DNA from: Cohaesibacter sp.
GTDB lineage: Bacteria > Pseudomonadota > Alphaproteobacteria > Rhizobiales > Cohaesibacteraceae
Length of the DNA stretch: 59,799 nt
NCBI GenBank assembly: GCA_025800105.1
Contig: JAOXSG010000310.1
Location: 1 to 59,799, forward strand
Direction of reading: 5' to 3'
Positions 18,533-28,894 of this stretch are shown in pieces (positions within the stretch are counted from its first letter, which is position 1; the number at the start of each line of letters is the position of its first letter). Made by a program: the position numbers and the translations under genes. The notes under the pieces are model-generated. The model was not told the origin of the DNA. It did no database searches and saw nothing but the letters and a program-made list of their open reading frames with translations.

Positions 18533-20512
18533 ATGTACTCGGCCATCGTCTTTCTTCCGCTGATCGGCTTTTTGATTGCAGGCCTGTTTGGTCGCTCCAT
18601 TGGTCATAAAGCCTCTGAATATGTCACATCCAGCTTTCTGGTCTTGGCAGCTCTTTTGTCCTGGATTGCCTTTTTCTCCGTTGCTCTTGGCTCTGGCGAG
18701 ACGCAAAAGGTGCAGCTTTTGAGCTGGATTGCCTCTGGCTCTTTGGTCTTTGACTGGGCCATCCGGGTTGATACGCTCACCGCCGTCATGCTGGTCGTGG
18801 TCAATAGTGTCTCGGCACTGGTGCATATCTATTCCATTGGCTATATGCATCACGATCCGCATCGCTCGCGCTTTTTTGCCTATCTCTCGCTCTTTACCTT
18901 TGCCATGCTGATGCTTGTCACCTCTGACAATCTGATGCAAATGTTCTTTGGCTGGGAAGGTGTGGGACTGGCCTCTTATTTGCTGATTGGCTTCTGGTTC
19001 CAAAAGCCATCCGCCAATGCCGCCAGCATGAAAGCTTTTGTGGTCAACCGGGTTGGCGATTTTGGCTTCCTGTTGGGCATTTTTGCCATCTATTACATTT
19101 TCGGCTCGACCGATTATGATGTCATTTTTGCCAAGGTTCCCGAGATTGTTGCCCAAATCAATGATCAAGAGAGCCCGCTTCGCCTGACATTCCTTTGGAG
19201 TGAATGGAACCCGCTAACCGTCATTTGCCTGCTTCTGTTTACCGGCGCGATGGGGAAATCTGCGCAATTCCTTCTCCATACCTGGCTGCCCGACGCCATG
19301 GAAGGTCCAACGCCGGTGTCTGCGCTCATTCATGCTGCAACGATGGTGACGGCCGGTGTCTTCATGGTGGCGCGTATGTCTCCCTTGTTTGAGGTAACGC
19401 CCGATGCGCTGGTTGTGGTCACCTTTGTTGGTGCGACCACGGCTTTCTTTGCCGCAACCGTTGGCCTTGTGCAAAATGATATCAAGCGGGTGATTGCCTA
19501 TTCCACCTGTTCCCAGCTGGGCTATATGTTTGTGGCGCTAGGCATCGGGGCCTATGGCGCTGCCGTATTCCATCTCTTCACACATGCTTTCTTCAAGGCT
19601 TTGTTGTTCCTTGGTGCCGGTTCAGTCATCCATGCTGTCTCAGACGAGCAGGACATGCGCAAAATGGGTGGGTTGTCCAAACATGTGAAAGTCACCTATT
19701 GGATGATGACCATTGGCACATTGGCGCTGACAGGGGTTGGTATTCCCGGAACGCTGATTGGCTTTGCCGGGTTTAACTCCAAAGATGCGATCATTGAAAG
19801 CGCTTTTGCGGCCCATAATCCGATGGCCATGTATGCCTTTGGCATGACTGTGATTGCAGCTTTGTTCACCAGCTTCTATTCTTGGCGGCTGGTGTTCATG
19901 ACCTTCCATGGCAAGGAGCGCATGAGTGCCGATGTGAAAGCCCATATTCATGAAAGCCCATTGGTGATGACCGTGCCGCTGATGATTTTGGCGGTGGGGG
20001 CTGTCTTTGCTGGCATGGTCTTTTCCAGCTTCTTCTATGGTGCCAATTTCGATGCCTTCTGGAAAGGCGCTCTCTATGTCGGACCTGACAACAATCTGAT
20101 TGAGGAATTTCATCATGTGCCATGGGCTGTCAAACTGGCACCTTTCGTGATGATGCTGACCGGTCTTGTAAGCGCTTGGTATATGTATATCAAACAGCCA
20201 ACACTACCCAAGCAGCTCGCCAAGCGGCATCAGTGGCTGTATCAGTTCCTGTTGAACAAATGGTATTTTGACGAGCTTTACACTTTCCTCTTTGTTCGTC
20301 CATCTATGAAGATTGGTGCTTTCCTTTGGAAAAAGGGCGATGAGCGTGTCATCGACTATTACGGCCCCAATGGCATTGCGGCACGGGTGGTTGATCTGAC
20401 CAATCGCGTTGTGCGTCTTCAAACGGGTTACGTTTATCACTATGCCTTTGCCATGATGATCGGGGTTGCCGTTCTCATCACCTGGGCCATGTTTACCGGA
20501 GGGGCGCACTAA
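18533..20512 (+). CDS. nuoL: NADH-quinone oxidoreductase subunit L
   Basis: This is the ND5-type antiporter-like subunit at the distal end of the membrane arm. The 659-residue protein has the conserved [19 protein letters not shown] segment with the key glutamate, the lysine-bearing [20 protein letters not shown] helix, and a long C-terminal amphipathic region that ends in a transmembrane anchor. The stop codon overlaps the nuoM start by one base (TAATG). Confidence 0.97.
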   Translation: MYSAIVFLPLIGFLIAGLFGRSIGHKASEYVTSSFLVLAALLSWIAFFSVALGSGETQKVQLLSWIASGSLVFDWAIRVDTLTAVMLVVVNSVSALVHIYSIGYMHHDPHRSRFFAYLSLFTFAMLMLVTSDNLMQMFFGWEGVGLASYLLIGFWFQKPSANAASMKAFVVNRVGDFGFLLGIFAIYYIFGSTDYDVIFAKVPEIVAQINDQESPLRLTFLWSEWNPLTVICLLLFTGAMGKSAQFLLHTWLPDAMEGPTPVSALIHAATMVTAGVFMVARMSPLFEVTPDALVVVTFVGATTAFFAATVGLVQNDIKRVIAYSTCSQLGYMFVALGIGAYGAAVFHLFTHAFFKALLFLGAGSVIHAVSDEQDMRKMGGLSKHVKVTYWMMTIGTLALTGVGIPGTLIGFAGFNSKDAIIESAFAAHNPMAMYAFGMTVIAALFTSFYSWRLVFMTFHGKERMSADVKAHIHESPLVMTVPLMILAVGAVFAGMVFSSFFYGANFDAFWKGALYVGPDNNLIEEFHHVPWAVKLAPFVMMLTGLVSAWYMYIKQPTLPKQLAKRHQWLYQFLLNKWYFDELYTFLFVRPSMKIGAFLWKKGDERVIDYYGPNGIAARVVDLTNRVVRLQTGYVYHYAFAMMIGVAVLITWAMFTGGAH

Positions 20513-22023
20513 TGAGTGATTGGCCACTTCTTTCCACCGTCGCCTTTTTGCCGCTGGTCGGCGCATTCCTGATCCTGTTGGTCAAGGGCGATGATGATAT
20601 TTCCAGACGCAATATCAATAATGTTGCGTTATGGACGACCATTGTAACCTTCCTGATTTCGCTTTTGATCTGGAATCAGTTTGACCCAAGCACTGCCGGT
20701 TTTCAGATGCAGGAAGAGGCCGCATGGCTGTCCTCTTCTGTCAGCTATCGGATGGGGGTCGATGGCATCTCCATGCTGTTTGTCATTTTGACAACGGCCC
20801 TCATGCCCGCCGCGATCTATGCTGGCCGAGACTCTGTCACCAAGCGCGTCAAGGAATATATGATCGCCTTTCTCGTGCTGGAAACCATGATGATTGGGGT
20901 TTTCTGTGCGCTGGATCTGGTCCTGTTCTATCTGTTCTTTGAAGCCGGTCTCATTCCGATGTTTATCATCATCGGTGTTTGGGGTGGTCAGAACCGGGTA
21001 TATGCCAGTTTCAAATTCTTCCTCTATACCCTGATTGGCTCTGTGCTGATGCTGCTTGCTATCATGGCAATGTATTGGGAGGCAGGCACCACAGATATCG
21101 TCACGCTTCTGTCCTATAATTTCCCGCCCGAGATGCAAACCTGGTTATGGCTGGCTTTCTTTGCCTCATTTGCCGTGAAAATGCCAATGTGGCCAGTTCA
21201 TACCTGGTTGCCAGATGCCCACGTACAGGCACCAACAGCCGGGTCCGTTATTCTGGCGGGTATCCTTTTGAAAATGGGTGGCTATGGCTTCCTGCGTTTC
21301 TCGCTTCCTATGTTCCCGCTGGCGTCTGACTTTTTCGCGCCACTGGTTTATGCGATGAGCGTTATCGCAATTGTCTATACCTCTCTTGTCGCTTTGATGC
21401 AGCAAGATATCAAAAAGCTGATTGCCTATTCTTCCGTTGCTCATATGGGCTATGTCACCCTTGGCGTCTTTACCATGACCATGCAGGGCGTGCAGGGGGG
21501 CATCTTCCAGATGCTGTCGCACGGCATTGTGTCCGGTGCGCTCTTCCTGTGCGTTGGCGTGGTCTATGACCGGATGCATACCCGCGAGATTTCGGCCTAT
21601 GGCGGGTTGGTCAATCGTATGCCATGGTTTGCCACGGTCTTTATGATTTTCACCATGGCCAATGTCGGCTTGCCGGGCACATCGGGCTTTGTGGGTGAAT
21701 TTTTGACGCTTATGGGTGCGTTCCAGCAAAATACCTGGATTGCCTTCATCGCAACTTCGGGGGTCATCCTCTCTGCTGCCTATGCCTTGTGGCTCTATCG
21801 CCGTGTGGTCTTTGGCAAGCTGGAAAAGGAAAGCCTGAAATCCATTCTCGATATGAATATGCGTGAGAAAATTATTCTTGTGCCTTTGGTGGTTTTGACC
21901 ATTTTGTTTGGTGTCTATCCGGCCCCAATCATGGATGTCACAGCCGTCTCTGTCGAGAATTTGATCAATAATTACGAAGCAGCTCTGGCTGCTGCGGACA
22001 AGGTTGCTCTCCTCACCAAGTGA
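20512..22023 (+). CDS. nuoM: NADH-quinone oxidoreductase subunit M
   Basis: This ND4-type antiporter-like subunit has 503 residues. It carries [17 protein letters not shown] with the conserved glutamate (about residue 143), and the [20 protein letters not shown] segment with the proton-channel lysine. It overlaps nuoL by one base, indicating translational coupling. Confidence 0.97.
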   Translation: MSDWPLLSTVAFLPLVGAFLILLVKGDDDISRRNINNVALWTTIVTFLISLLIWNQFDPSTAGFQMQEEAAWLSSSVSYRMGVDGISMLFVILTTALMPAAIYAGRDSVTKRVKEYMIAFLVLETMMIGVFCALDLVLFYLFFEAGLIPMFIIIGVWGGQNRVYASFKFFLYTLIGSVLMLLAIMAMYWEAGTTDIVTLLSYNFPPEMQTWLWLAFFASFAVKMPMWPVHTWLPDAHVQAPTAGSVILAGILLKMGGYGFLRFSLPMFPLASDFFAPLVYAMSVIAIVYTSLVALMQQDIKKLIAYSSVAHMGYVTLGVFTMTMQGVQGGIFQMLSHGIVSGALFLCVGVVYDRMHTREISAYGGLVNRMPWFATVFMIFTMANVGLPGTSGFVGEFLTLMGAFQQNTWIAFIATSGVILSAAYALWLYRRVVFGKLEKESLKSILDMNMREKIILVPLVVLTILFGVYPAPIMDVTAVSVENLINNYEAALAAADKVALLTK

Positions 22024-22056
22024 GAGGAGTGAACCGCAACATGAAGAGAGAAAGTT

Positions 22057-23502
22057 ATGGCAACTGAAATGGCTATGCTTCCAGATCTCATGCCGGCACT
22101 GCCGGAAATATTGTTGGCCGTGGGTGCTATGGTGCTGTTGATGCTGGGTGCCTTTGGTGGCCCCAAATACACCATGGCTGTGACGGGCCTGACCGTTGCC
22201 TTGCTCATCATTGCCGGTGTTATTTTGCTGCTGAACCCGGCAGAGAAAATCGTAACCTTCAATGGTGCCTTTGTGCTGGATCCTTTCGCCAGATTGATGA
22301 AGGTGATCATTCTGATCGGTGCAGGCTTTGCCATTGCCATGTCTGTTGGCTATGCACGGGCGGAGAAATTCGAGAAGTTTGAATATCCCATTCTGATCAT
22401 GTTGGCGACGCTTGGCATGATGATGATGGTCTCTGCCAATGACATGATTGCCGTCTATATGGGCTTGGAGCTTCAATCGCTCTCCCTTTATGTGATTGCT
22501 TCGATTAAGCGCGATAGCGGACGGGCAACAGAGGCGGGCCTGAAATATTTCGTTCTGGGGGCCTTGTCGTCCGGTATGCTGCTCTATGGCATGTCACTGA
22601 TTTATGGATTTACCGGCCATACCTCGCTTGCTGGCATCGCCGAAGCGCTTCATGCCAATGATGGCGGCATCGGGGCTATTTTTGGTCTGGTTTTCATTCT
22701 GGCGGGTCTGACCTTCAAGATTTCTGCTGTGCCATTTCATATGTGGACGCCCGATGTCTATGAAGGTGCTCCAACACCGGTAACTGCTTTCTTTGCAGCG
22801 GCTCCCAAAGTGGCGGCAATGGGTCTGATCATTCGCGTTGTGTTTGGCGCTTTTGAGCCATTGGAAGCCCAATGGCAGCAAATCATCGTCTTCGTCTCGA
22901 TCCTGTCTATGGTGCTTGGTGCCTTTGCCGCCATTGGTCAGCGCAATATCAAACGCCTGATGGCCTATTCCTCCATCGGGCATATGGGCTATGCTTTGGT
23001 TGGCTTGGCTGCGGGCAGTCAGGCTGGGGTGGAAGGCGTCATCATTTATATGATTACTTATGTGATTATGACCCTTGGTGCCTTTGCCGCTATTTTGGCC
23101 ATGCGCCGCAAGGACGGCATGGTGGAAACCATTGATGATTTGTCTGGTTTGTCAAAGACCAATCTGCCAATGGCTTTCTTGCTGGCCATGATCATGTTCT
23201 CACTGGCGGGTGTCCCTTGGCTGGGCGGCTTCTTTGCCAAATGGTTCGTTTTTTCCGCGGCTATTGAGGCCGGTCTCTATCCCTTGGCAATCATTGGCGT
23301 CTTGGCTTCGGTGGTTGGGGCCTATTATTATCTGCGCATTGTCAAAATCATGTTCTTTGACGACCCGGCTCCTGTCTTTGAAAAAATGACCGGTGAGCTG
23401 AGACTGGTGCTTGGGGCCAGCGGTATCATCGTTCTGACCATGGTTTTCTATATCGGCTCCTTGCGTGAGATGGCAGAAGTCGCGGCCAAGAGTTTTTTCT
23501 AA
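22057..23502 (+). CDS. nuoN: NADH-quinone oxidoreductase subunit N
   Basis: This ND2-type antiporter-like subunit has 481 residues and about fourteen hydrophobic segments. [20 protein letters not shown] and [20 protein letters not shown] mark the family. It is the last nuo gene; an intrinsic terminator follows 28 bp after the stop. Confidence 0.97.
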   Translation: MATEMAMLPDLMPALPEILLAVGAMVLLMLGAFGGPKYTMAVTGLTVALLIIAGVILLLNPAEKIVTFNGAFVLDPFARLMKVIILIGAGFAIAMSVGYARAEKFEKFEYPILIMLATLGMMMMVSANDMIAVYMGLELQSLSLYVIASIKRDSGRATEAGLKYFVLGALSSGMLLYGMSLIYGFTGHTSLAGIAEALHANDGGIGAIFGLVFILAGLTFKISAVPFHMWTPDVYEGAPTPVTAFFAAAPKVAAMGLIIRVVFGAFEPLEAQWQQIIVFVSILSMVLGAFAAIGQRNIKRLMAYSSIGHMGYALVGLAAGSQAGVEGVIIYMITYVIMTLGAFAAILAMRRKDGMVETIDDLSGLSKTNLPMAFLLAMIMFSLAGVPWLGGFFAKWFVFSAAIEAGLYPLAIIGVLASVVGAYYYLRIVKIMFFDDPAPVFEKMTGELRLVLGASGIIVLTMVFYIGSLREMAEVAAKSFF

Positions 23503-23530
23503 TCCTTGTCTTTTGCCATGAAACAGTATA

Positions 23531-23564
23531 AGGCCTGCCAGTCATAAGTCTGGCGGGCCTTTTT
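23531..23564 (+). terminator. Intrinsic terminator after the nuo operon
   Basis: AGGCCTGCCAG (23531-23541) pairs with CTGGCGGGCCT (23550-23560) with one G-T pair, followed by a T run. Some read-through into birA-rnj is possible because birA starts only 50 bp later. Confidence 0.9.
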
Positions 23565-23613
23565 GGTCTTTTGTCGTTATTTCGCACTTTATGCATCTAT
23601 ATTTGAGGGTCTC

Positions 23614-24372
23614 TTGACTGTTTTTCCAAGCCATTATCGTCATCAATCTTATGACAGCGTTGTCTCAACCAATGCCCTTGCGCTGGAAGCAGGCCAGCGC
23701 GGCGAGATGGGCAATCTCTGGATCACGGCACTTGAGCAAACCGGTGGGCGTGGCCGACGAGGCCGGGCATGGATTTCCAAGACTGGCAATCTCTATGCCT
23801 CCCTGTTGCTGATCAATCCGGCCTCTGCGGCCAAGATCTCGCAATTGCCGCTTGTCGTGGCAACAGCTGCCCATCGCGCGATTTGTGAGGCTTTGGCCCC
23901 CAATATGCGTGCACAAGTCTCGATCAAATGGCCCAATGATCTTTTGATGCAGGATCGTAAGATTTGCGGTATTTTGTTGGAAGGCTCCAATCGCAGCAAT
24001 GGCGACCAGATTGTGGTGATCGGTATTGGGATCAATTGCCGGACCCATCCCAGCCAGACAGACGGGCTAGGGGCGGCAAATTTGTCGCAAGGCGGATTTG
24101 ATATTGATCCTGACATTCTGTTTCCCTTGCTGGCGCAACAAGTGGACCGGCAAATTTCAAGCTGGCGGCAAGGCGCCGGGTTTGATGATATTCGCCGCGA
24201 TTGGCTATTGCGCGCGCGCGGTGTTGGCAAGCCGATTGTGGTGCGGTTGCCAAATGAAGAGCTTCACGGCCATTTTGAGCATCTGGACGATGATGGGGCT
24301 TTGGTGCTTTTGATGGATAATGGATCTCGCCGCAAAATTATGGCTGGCGATGTGTTCTGGCCGCAAACATAA
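23614..24372 (+). CDS. birA: Biotin--[acetyl-CoA-carboxylase] ligase, class I
   Basis: This enzyme attaches biotin to carboxylase carrier domains through biotinyl-AMP. The 252-residue form lacks the N-terminal DNA-binding domain of E. coli BirA, so it should not act as a repressor. The biotin/ATP loop GRGRRGR is at about residues 45-51 and KWPND at 105-109. The start is uncertain: no ATG fits, and I chose TTG 23614 (preceded by GAGGG at 23605-23609) because the family begins near FPSHYRHQSYDSVVSTN. TTG 23563 would place translation on top of the nuo terminator stem. Confidence 0.9.
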   Translation: MTVFPSHYRHQSYDSVVSTNALALEAGQRGEMGNLWITALEQTGGRGRRGRAWISKTGNLYASLLLINPASAAKISQLPLVVATAAHRAICEALAPNMRAQVSIKWPNDLLMQDRKICGILLEGSNRSNGDQIVVIGIGINCRTHPSQTDGLGAANLSQGGFDIDPDILFPLLAQQVDRQISSWRQGAGFDDIRRDWLLRARGVGKPIVVRLPNEELHGHFEHLDDDGALVLLMDNGSRRKIMAGDVFWPQT

Positions 24373-24425
24373 ACGATTGTCTCTGCACGTGAGGCGCTGT
24401 TTTTCGGATTTGGGTAAAAGCGATT

Positions 24426-26090
24426 ATGATATCTTCTGAACTGGTTTTCATGCCTCTTGGTGGCGTTGGTGAGATTGGCATGAATATGGCCCTTTATGGC
24501 GTTGGACCAGAAGGGGACAAAAGATGGATCATTGTCGATTTTGGTGTTGCCTTCGCTCATGAGGCCCATCCCGGAGCGGATTTGATTTTTGCCGATATGC
24601 GGTTTTTGGAAGAAGAAAAAGACCGCATTGAGGGCATTGTCATCACCCATGGCCATGAAGATCATTTCGGCGCTTTGCCCTATTTATGGGAAAGGCTGGG
24701 TGTTCCGGTCTATGCCACCGGCTTTCTTGCCGATCTGATTGAGGCCAAAATGGCCTCTGAGCCAGGCGCCCCGAAAATTCCGGTAAAGCGGGTAAAACAA
24801 GGCGGACAGGTCAAGCTTGGGCCCTTTGACGTGGAATTTGTCGCCATGTCTCATTCGATACCAGAGGCCAATGGCTTGGCCATCCGCACCGAGCATGGCC
24901 TTGTGCTGCATACTGGCGATTGGAAGCTGGATGATAACCCCGGCATTGGTCGCGCAACCGATAGCCAGCGTTTGCAGGAGCTTGGAGACGAAGGGGTCTT
25001 GGCCCTGATTTGCGATTCCACCAATGCCATGAGCGAAGGTTCTTCCATTTCCGAAGCCGATGTTGAAGAGGAATTATATCATCAAATCAAAACGGCTCCC
25101 AAACGGGTGGCTGTCACCACCTTTGCTTCCAATGTCGCACGGGTTCAGGCTGTGGCTCGGGCCGCAGCCAAAGCCGAGCGGCAGGTTGTTGTGGTTGGCC
25201 GGGCGCTTTGGCGCTTTATCGAGGTGGCGCAAGAGCAGGGCTATCTGACAGATGTGCCGGAATTTCTGTCCGATGACGATTATGGCTATTTGCCGCGCGA
25301 CAAGGTGGTGGCGATTTTAACCGGCTCGCAAGGGGAAAAACGCGCAGCACTTGCCCGCATTGCAGGGGGCGAGCATCGCTCTGTGCAATTCTCCAAAGGG
25401 GATCGGGTGATCATGTCTTCAAAAGCCATTCCCGGCAATGAGCGGGCCATTGGCGAAGTGGTCAACAATCTGGCACAGCAAGGTGTTGAGGTGATCACGG
25501 ACCGTGACGCACCGGTCCACGTATCGGGTCATCCGCGCCGCGATGATTTGCGCAAAATGTATCAATGGACACGCCCCAAAATCGCTATTCCGGTTCATGG
25601 CGAAGAGATGCATTTGCAAGCCCATGGCCTGTTGGCCAAGGATATGGGCGTGCGTGAAATTTTGCATGTGCGCAATGGCTGGATGGCCCGACTTTCGGGC
25701 GGGACAATCAAAAGCTGGGATGAATATCTGGGCGGCCGCCTTTACAAAGATGGCGATGTCATCGGCACATTCGAAGAATGTGGCATTCAGCAACGGCGTA
25801 AATTGTCATTTGTCGGGCATATCAGCGTGGCTTTGACGGTCAATCGCAAAGGCGAGATTTTGGGACATCCACAAATGGCTCTGGCCGGTATCCCTGAGCG
25901 GAATAAGGAAGACAAGCTGTTTATCGAGATTATCGAGGCTGGTATTTTTGGGGCTTTACGGGGGATGCCGGGCAAAAAACGCAAAGATGTCGAGATTTTG
26001 CGAGAGGCTGTCCGGCGCTCGGTTCGGAATGAAGTCTACCAACACTGGGCCAAAAAGCCCATTGTTGCAGTGATGGTGAACCTTGTATGA
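24426..26090 (+). CDS. rnj: Ribonuclease J
   Basis: This metallo-beta-lactamase-fold exo- and endoribonuclease acts in RNA maturation and decay; in rhizobia it takes part in rRNA 5'-end maturation. The 554-residue protein has the metal motif THGHEDH (residues 74-80) and further beta-CASP elements, including HVSGHPRRDDL and IPVHGEEMHL. Length and domain order are typical. Start ATG 24426 has only a weak purine stretch upstream. Position between birA and mce is conserved in Rhizobiales. Confidence 0.93.
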   Translation: MISSELVFMPLGGVGEIGMNMALYGVGPEGDKRWIIVDFGVAFAHEAHPGADLIFADMRFLEEEKDRIEGIVITHGHEDHFGALPYLWERLGVPVYATGFLADLIEAKMASEPGAPKIPVKRVKQGGQVKLGPFDVEFVAMSHSIPEANGLAIRTEHGLVLHTGDWKLDDNPGIGRATDSQRLQELGDEGVLALICDSTNAMSEGSSISEADVEEELYHQIKTAPKRVAVTTFASNVARVQAVARAAAKAERQVVVVGRALWRFIEVAQEQGYLTDVPEFLSDDDYGYLPRDKVVAILTGSQGEKRAALARIAGGEHRSVQFSKGDRVIMSSKAIPGNERAIGEVVNNLAQQGVEVITDRDAPVHVSGHPRRDDLRKMYQWTRPKIAIPVHGEEMHLQAHGLLAKDMGVREILHVRNGWMARLSGGTIKSWDEYLGGRLYKDGDVIGTFEECGIQQRRKLSFVGHISVALTVNRKGEILGHPQMALAGIPERNKEDKLFIEIIEAGIFGALRGMPGKKRKDVEILREAVRRSVRNEVYQHWAKKPIVAVMVNLV

Positions 26091-26154
26091 CTGGGGTGAG
26101 TATATTGTGTCTGGATATCCCATCCGGGCAGCCTGATCTATAAGGACTATTATC

Positions 26155-26559
26155 ATGATTGGTCGTCTCAACCATGTTGCCATTGCGGTTTCTGATTTAA
26201 AGGCTGGCATTGCTACCTATGCCGGTGTCTTGGGAGCCAAAGTTTCCGAGCCGCAAGAGGAGCCGGATCACGGTGTGCGCGTTGTCTTTGTCGAACTGCC
26301 CAATACCAAGATTGAGCTTTTGGAGCCAATTGGCGAAAATTCTCCCATTGCCAAATTCTTGGAGAAAAATCCATCCGGTGGCATTCATCATGTTTGTTAT
26401 GAAGTGGAAGATATTCTGGCAGCCCGCGATAAACTCAAAGCAGAAGGCGCACGGGTTTTAGGCGATGGAGAACCCAAGATTGGTGCCCACGGAAAACCGG
26501 TTATCTTTTTGCACCCAAAAGATTTTTGCGGTACATTGACAGAGCTTGAACAGATCTAA
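26155..26559 (+). CDS. mce: Methylmalonyl-CoA epimerase
   Basis: This glyoxalase-fold enzyme interconverts the R and S isomers of methylmalonyl-CoA in propionate metabolism. The 134-residue protein has metal-ligand candidates H7 (LNHVAIAV), H78/H79 (GGIHHVCYEV) and E130 (GTLTELEQI), and the HPKDFCGTLTEL ending typical of the family. AAGGA precedes ATG 26155. No mutase genes are nearby. Confidence 0.92.
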   Translation: MIGRLNHVAIAVSDLKAGIATYAGVLGAKVSEPQEEPDHGVRVVFVELPNTKIELLEPIGENSPIAKFLEKNPSGGIHHVCYEVEDILAARDKLKAEGARVLGDGEPKIGAHGKPVIFLHPKDFCGTLTELEQI

Positions 26560-26616
26560 ATGCGCTTTAGTGGGTCAGGATTTTATGGGTCTGGCGTCTA
26601 AAAGGAATGATGACAT

Positions 26617-26892
26617 ATGGGATTGGCCAGCGGACTTGCAATCTATTTTATTTTCTGGTGGGTTTCTTTGTTTCTGGTGCTGCCCTTTGGGGTGCGCACG
26701 CAGGCCGAAGAGGATGATGTTCGTCTTGGCACCATTGCCAGCGCCCCTGCGCATAGCCGCATTGTCTGGCGCATGATGATCACCACTTTGTTGGCCACAA
26801 CCTTTTTTGCCACCTATTATTGGGCTGTCGAGATCAAGGGATTGGGATTGGATGATTTGACATTTTTCCCCATGCCGGAGAGTTTGCGCTAA
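26617..26892 (+). CDS. DUF1467 family membrane protein
   Basis: A 91-residue protein with two membrane segments (about residues 5-26 and 55-75). The motif WWVSLFLVLPFGVRTQAE is characteristic of the DUF1467 family, which is found next to mce and proS in alphaproteobacteria. The function is unknown. AAAGGAA (26601-26607) precedes the ATG. A terminator closes the unit. Confidence 0.88.
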   Translation: MGLASGLAIYFIFWWVSLFLVLPFGVRTQAEEDDVRLGTIASAPAHSRIVWRMMITTLLATTFFATYYWAVEIKGLGLDDLTFFPMPESLR

Positions 26893-26915
26893 AGCTCTTC
26901 CTCTCAATGCGTTTC

Positions 26916-26950
26916 AAAGGCTCCATAGATCATCTGTGGAGCCTTTTTAT
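26916..26950 (+). terminator. Intrinsic terminator after DUF1467 gene
   Basis: AAAGGCTCCA (26916-26925) pairs with TGGAGCCTTT (26937-26946), followed by TTTAT. It ends the birA-rnj-mce-DUF1467 unit on the plus strand. Confidence 0.85.
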
Positions 26951-26977
26951 TTGCTGTGAGGTGGGGTGAAAATGCGG

Positions 26978-27107
26978 GCAAAAAAAAACAAGGCTTAAAG
27001 CCTTGTTTGAATAAGGGTACGCGATGATGGCCCCATAGCTCTACTGCTTTATGTTTTTGCTAGATGTGAGCGGCAGCGAATGAACGCGCCAGAGACCTGT
27101 ATCCTCC
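26978..27107 (-). ncRNA. Probable trans-encoded small RNA (alpha-r9/SmrC9-like by position)
   Basis: A strong intrinsic terminator reads only on the minus strand: AAACAAGGC/GCCTTGTTT (26986-27008) with a loop of 5 and nine T residues. No minus-strand gene lies between here and proS, so it should end a small RNA. A -10-like TAAAAT is at 27114-27119 (minus), which would place the 5' end near 27107 and give about 130 nt; the -35 is not clear, so the 5' end is tentative. As I recall, the Sinorhizobium small RNA SmrC9 (alpha-r9 family) lies in the same gap upstream of proS, which is the main reason for the name. The rest of the 595-bp gap holds a GGGGCA/TGCCCC hairpin (27170-27188) and T-rich sequence, with no gene seen. 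Confidence 0.6.
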
Positions 27108-27487
27108 CAAGACATTTTACCGCGTAAGATATTGAGATATCAGTGGTGAGCGTATCTCTTATCATTATGGGGGCACATTACTTGCCCCTTATCCATTTGT
27201 CATCACTCTTTTTTCGTCAACGGTCATTTTTTTTTGATTTGGGTCAATTTTTGCAATTTGCGCCATTCTGACGCAGTTTGTGTGCATCCTGACTGTCAGA
27301 TCGCTTGCGGGTTTTTGCGTAAAGAGAGCGCTTGCCTGTGTAAAAGCGGTGCTGTTTTGCGCATTTGAGCTTATTTGCTGCCTTTGGCGATTTCTCACGC
27401 TATAAAGTGCCAAACAAACTGATCTGCGATGGCCGGACCAGAGGACTTCCCTTTGCCTGCTGCGCGAAAGTGAAGGAAGAAGTGGCT

Positions 27488-28810
27488 ATGCGTCTTTCCC
27501 GTTATTTTCTGCCCATTCTGAAAGAAAATCCCAAAGAGGCAGAAATTGTCTCTCATCGCTATATGCTGCGTGCAGGCATGATTCGCCAGCAGCAGGCAGG
27601 CATCTATTCCTGGTTGCCTTTGGGGCTGAAGGTTCTGCGCAAAATTGAACAGATTGTGCGTGAAGAGCAGAACAGAGCCGGGGCCGTTGAATTGCTGATG
27701 CCAACCATGCAGCCTGCCGATCTTTGGAAAGAAAGTGGCCGCTATGATGATTATGGCAAGGAAATGCTGCGCATTGTGGATCGTCATGAGCGCGATATGC
27801 TGTTCGGCCCAACCAATGAAGAGATGGTAACGGATATTTTCCGTTCCTCCGTGAAATCCTATCGCGATTTGCCGCTCAATCTCTATCATATTCAATGGAA
27901 ATTCCGCGATGAAATTCGCCCGCGCTTTGGTGTGATGCGTGGCCGCGAATTTTTGATGAAAGACGCCTATAGCTTTGACATGGACGAGGAGAGCGCCCGC
28001 AAGGCCTATCATCGGATGTTTGTTGCCTATTTGCGCACCTTTAAGCGCCTTGGCCTGACGGCCATTCCCATGAAGGCTGATACGGGACCAATTGGCGGCG
28101 ATCTCAGCCATGAATTTATCATTTTGGCAGAAACCGGCGAGAGTGAGGTTTTCTGTCACAAGGATTATCTGACCAAGGACATTCCGGGCAATGATGTGGA
28201 CTTCTCGCAAGATTTGTCCGGCATCGTTGAGGATTGGACCAAGGAATATGCCGCAACGGAAGAAATGCATGATGAAGCGGCTTTCCAGGCTGTGGCTGAG
28301 GAAAACCGCATTGCTGCCCGCGGCATTGAGGTTGGCCATATTTTCTATTTTGGCACCAAATATTCCGACGCCATGAATGCCAAGGTAACAGGAGCGGATG
28401 GCAAGGATGTGCCTGTCCATATGGGCTCCTACGGCGTTGGTGTATCCCGTCTTTTGGGCGGCATTATCGAAGCCTGCCATGATGAAAATGGCATCATCTG
28501 GCCAAAATCCGTCTCTCCCTTTGATATTGGCCTGATCAATATGAAAGCGGGCAATGACGAGACCGATGGCGCATGTGAGCAGATTTATGAGCGCCTTGGA
28601 AATGCCGGATTTGACGTGCTCTATGATGATCGCTCCGGTCAGGCCGGTGCCAAATTTGCCGGGATGGATCTGATTGGTCTTCCTTGGCAAGTCATTGTTG
28701 GACCACGTGGTCTGAAAAGCGGTGAAGTGGAAATCAAAGAGCGGGCCACAGGCAAACGGGAAATGGTTTCCCTTGATGCTGTGGTTGAGCGTATGATTGC
28801 AGAGAAGTGA
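27488..28810 (+). CDS. proS: Prolyl-tRNA synthetase (short, no editing insertion)
   Basis: This enzyme charges tRNA-Pro. The 440-residue protein is a class II synthetase with motif 2 ([21 protein letters not shown], partly shown) and motif 3 ([16 protein letters not shown]). It is far shorter than E. coli ProRS (572) because the editing insertion between motifs 2 and 3 is missing, as in most alphaproteobacteria, where free-standing proteins handle mischarged Ala-tRNA-Pro. ATG 27488 was chosen because the family starts [10 protein letters not shown] and GGAAGAA lies just upstream; an ORF start at 27365 adds unrelated residues. Confidence 0.96.
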   Translation: MRLSRYFLPILKENPKEAEIVSHRYMLRAGMIRQQQAGIYSWLPLGLKVLRKIEQIVREEQNRAGAVELLMPTMQPADLWKESGRYDDYGKEMLRIVDRHERDMLFGPTNEEMVTDIFRSSVKSYRDLPLNLYHIQWKFRDEIRPRFGVMRGREFLMKDAYSFDMDEESARKAYHRMFVAYLRTFKRLGLTAIPMKADTGPIGGDLSHEFIILAETGESEVFCHKDYLTKDIPGNDVDFSQDLSGIVEDWTKEYAATEEMHDEAAFQAVAEENRIAARGIEVGHIFYFGTKYSDAMNAKVTGADGKDVPVHMGSYGVGVSRLLGGIIEACHDENGIIWPKSVSPFDIGLINMKAGNDETDGACEQIYERLGNAGFDVLYDDRSGQAGAKFAGMDLIGLPWQVIVGPRGLKSGEVEIKERATGKREMVSLDAVVERMIAEK

Positions 28811-28894
28811 TTCTGATCCGCAAATGTGGCAACAGATTGTGGCTTCAGGCGATGCGGGTCGTCTGAAGCTTTTTGATATCAATTGGAGATGTGA

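Noticed and set aside
27365-27487. N-terminal extension of proS
   Set aside because: The added 41 residues, including two adjacent cysteines, are not part of the ProRS family, and the internal ATG 27488 has a good ribosome binding site.
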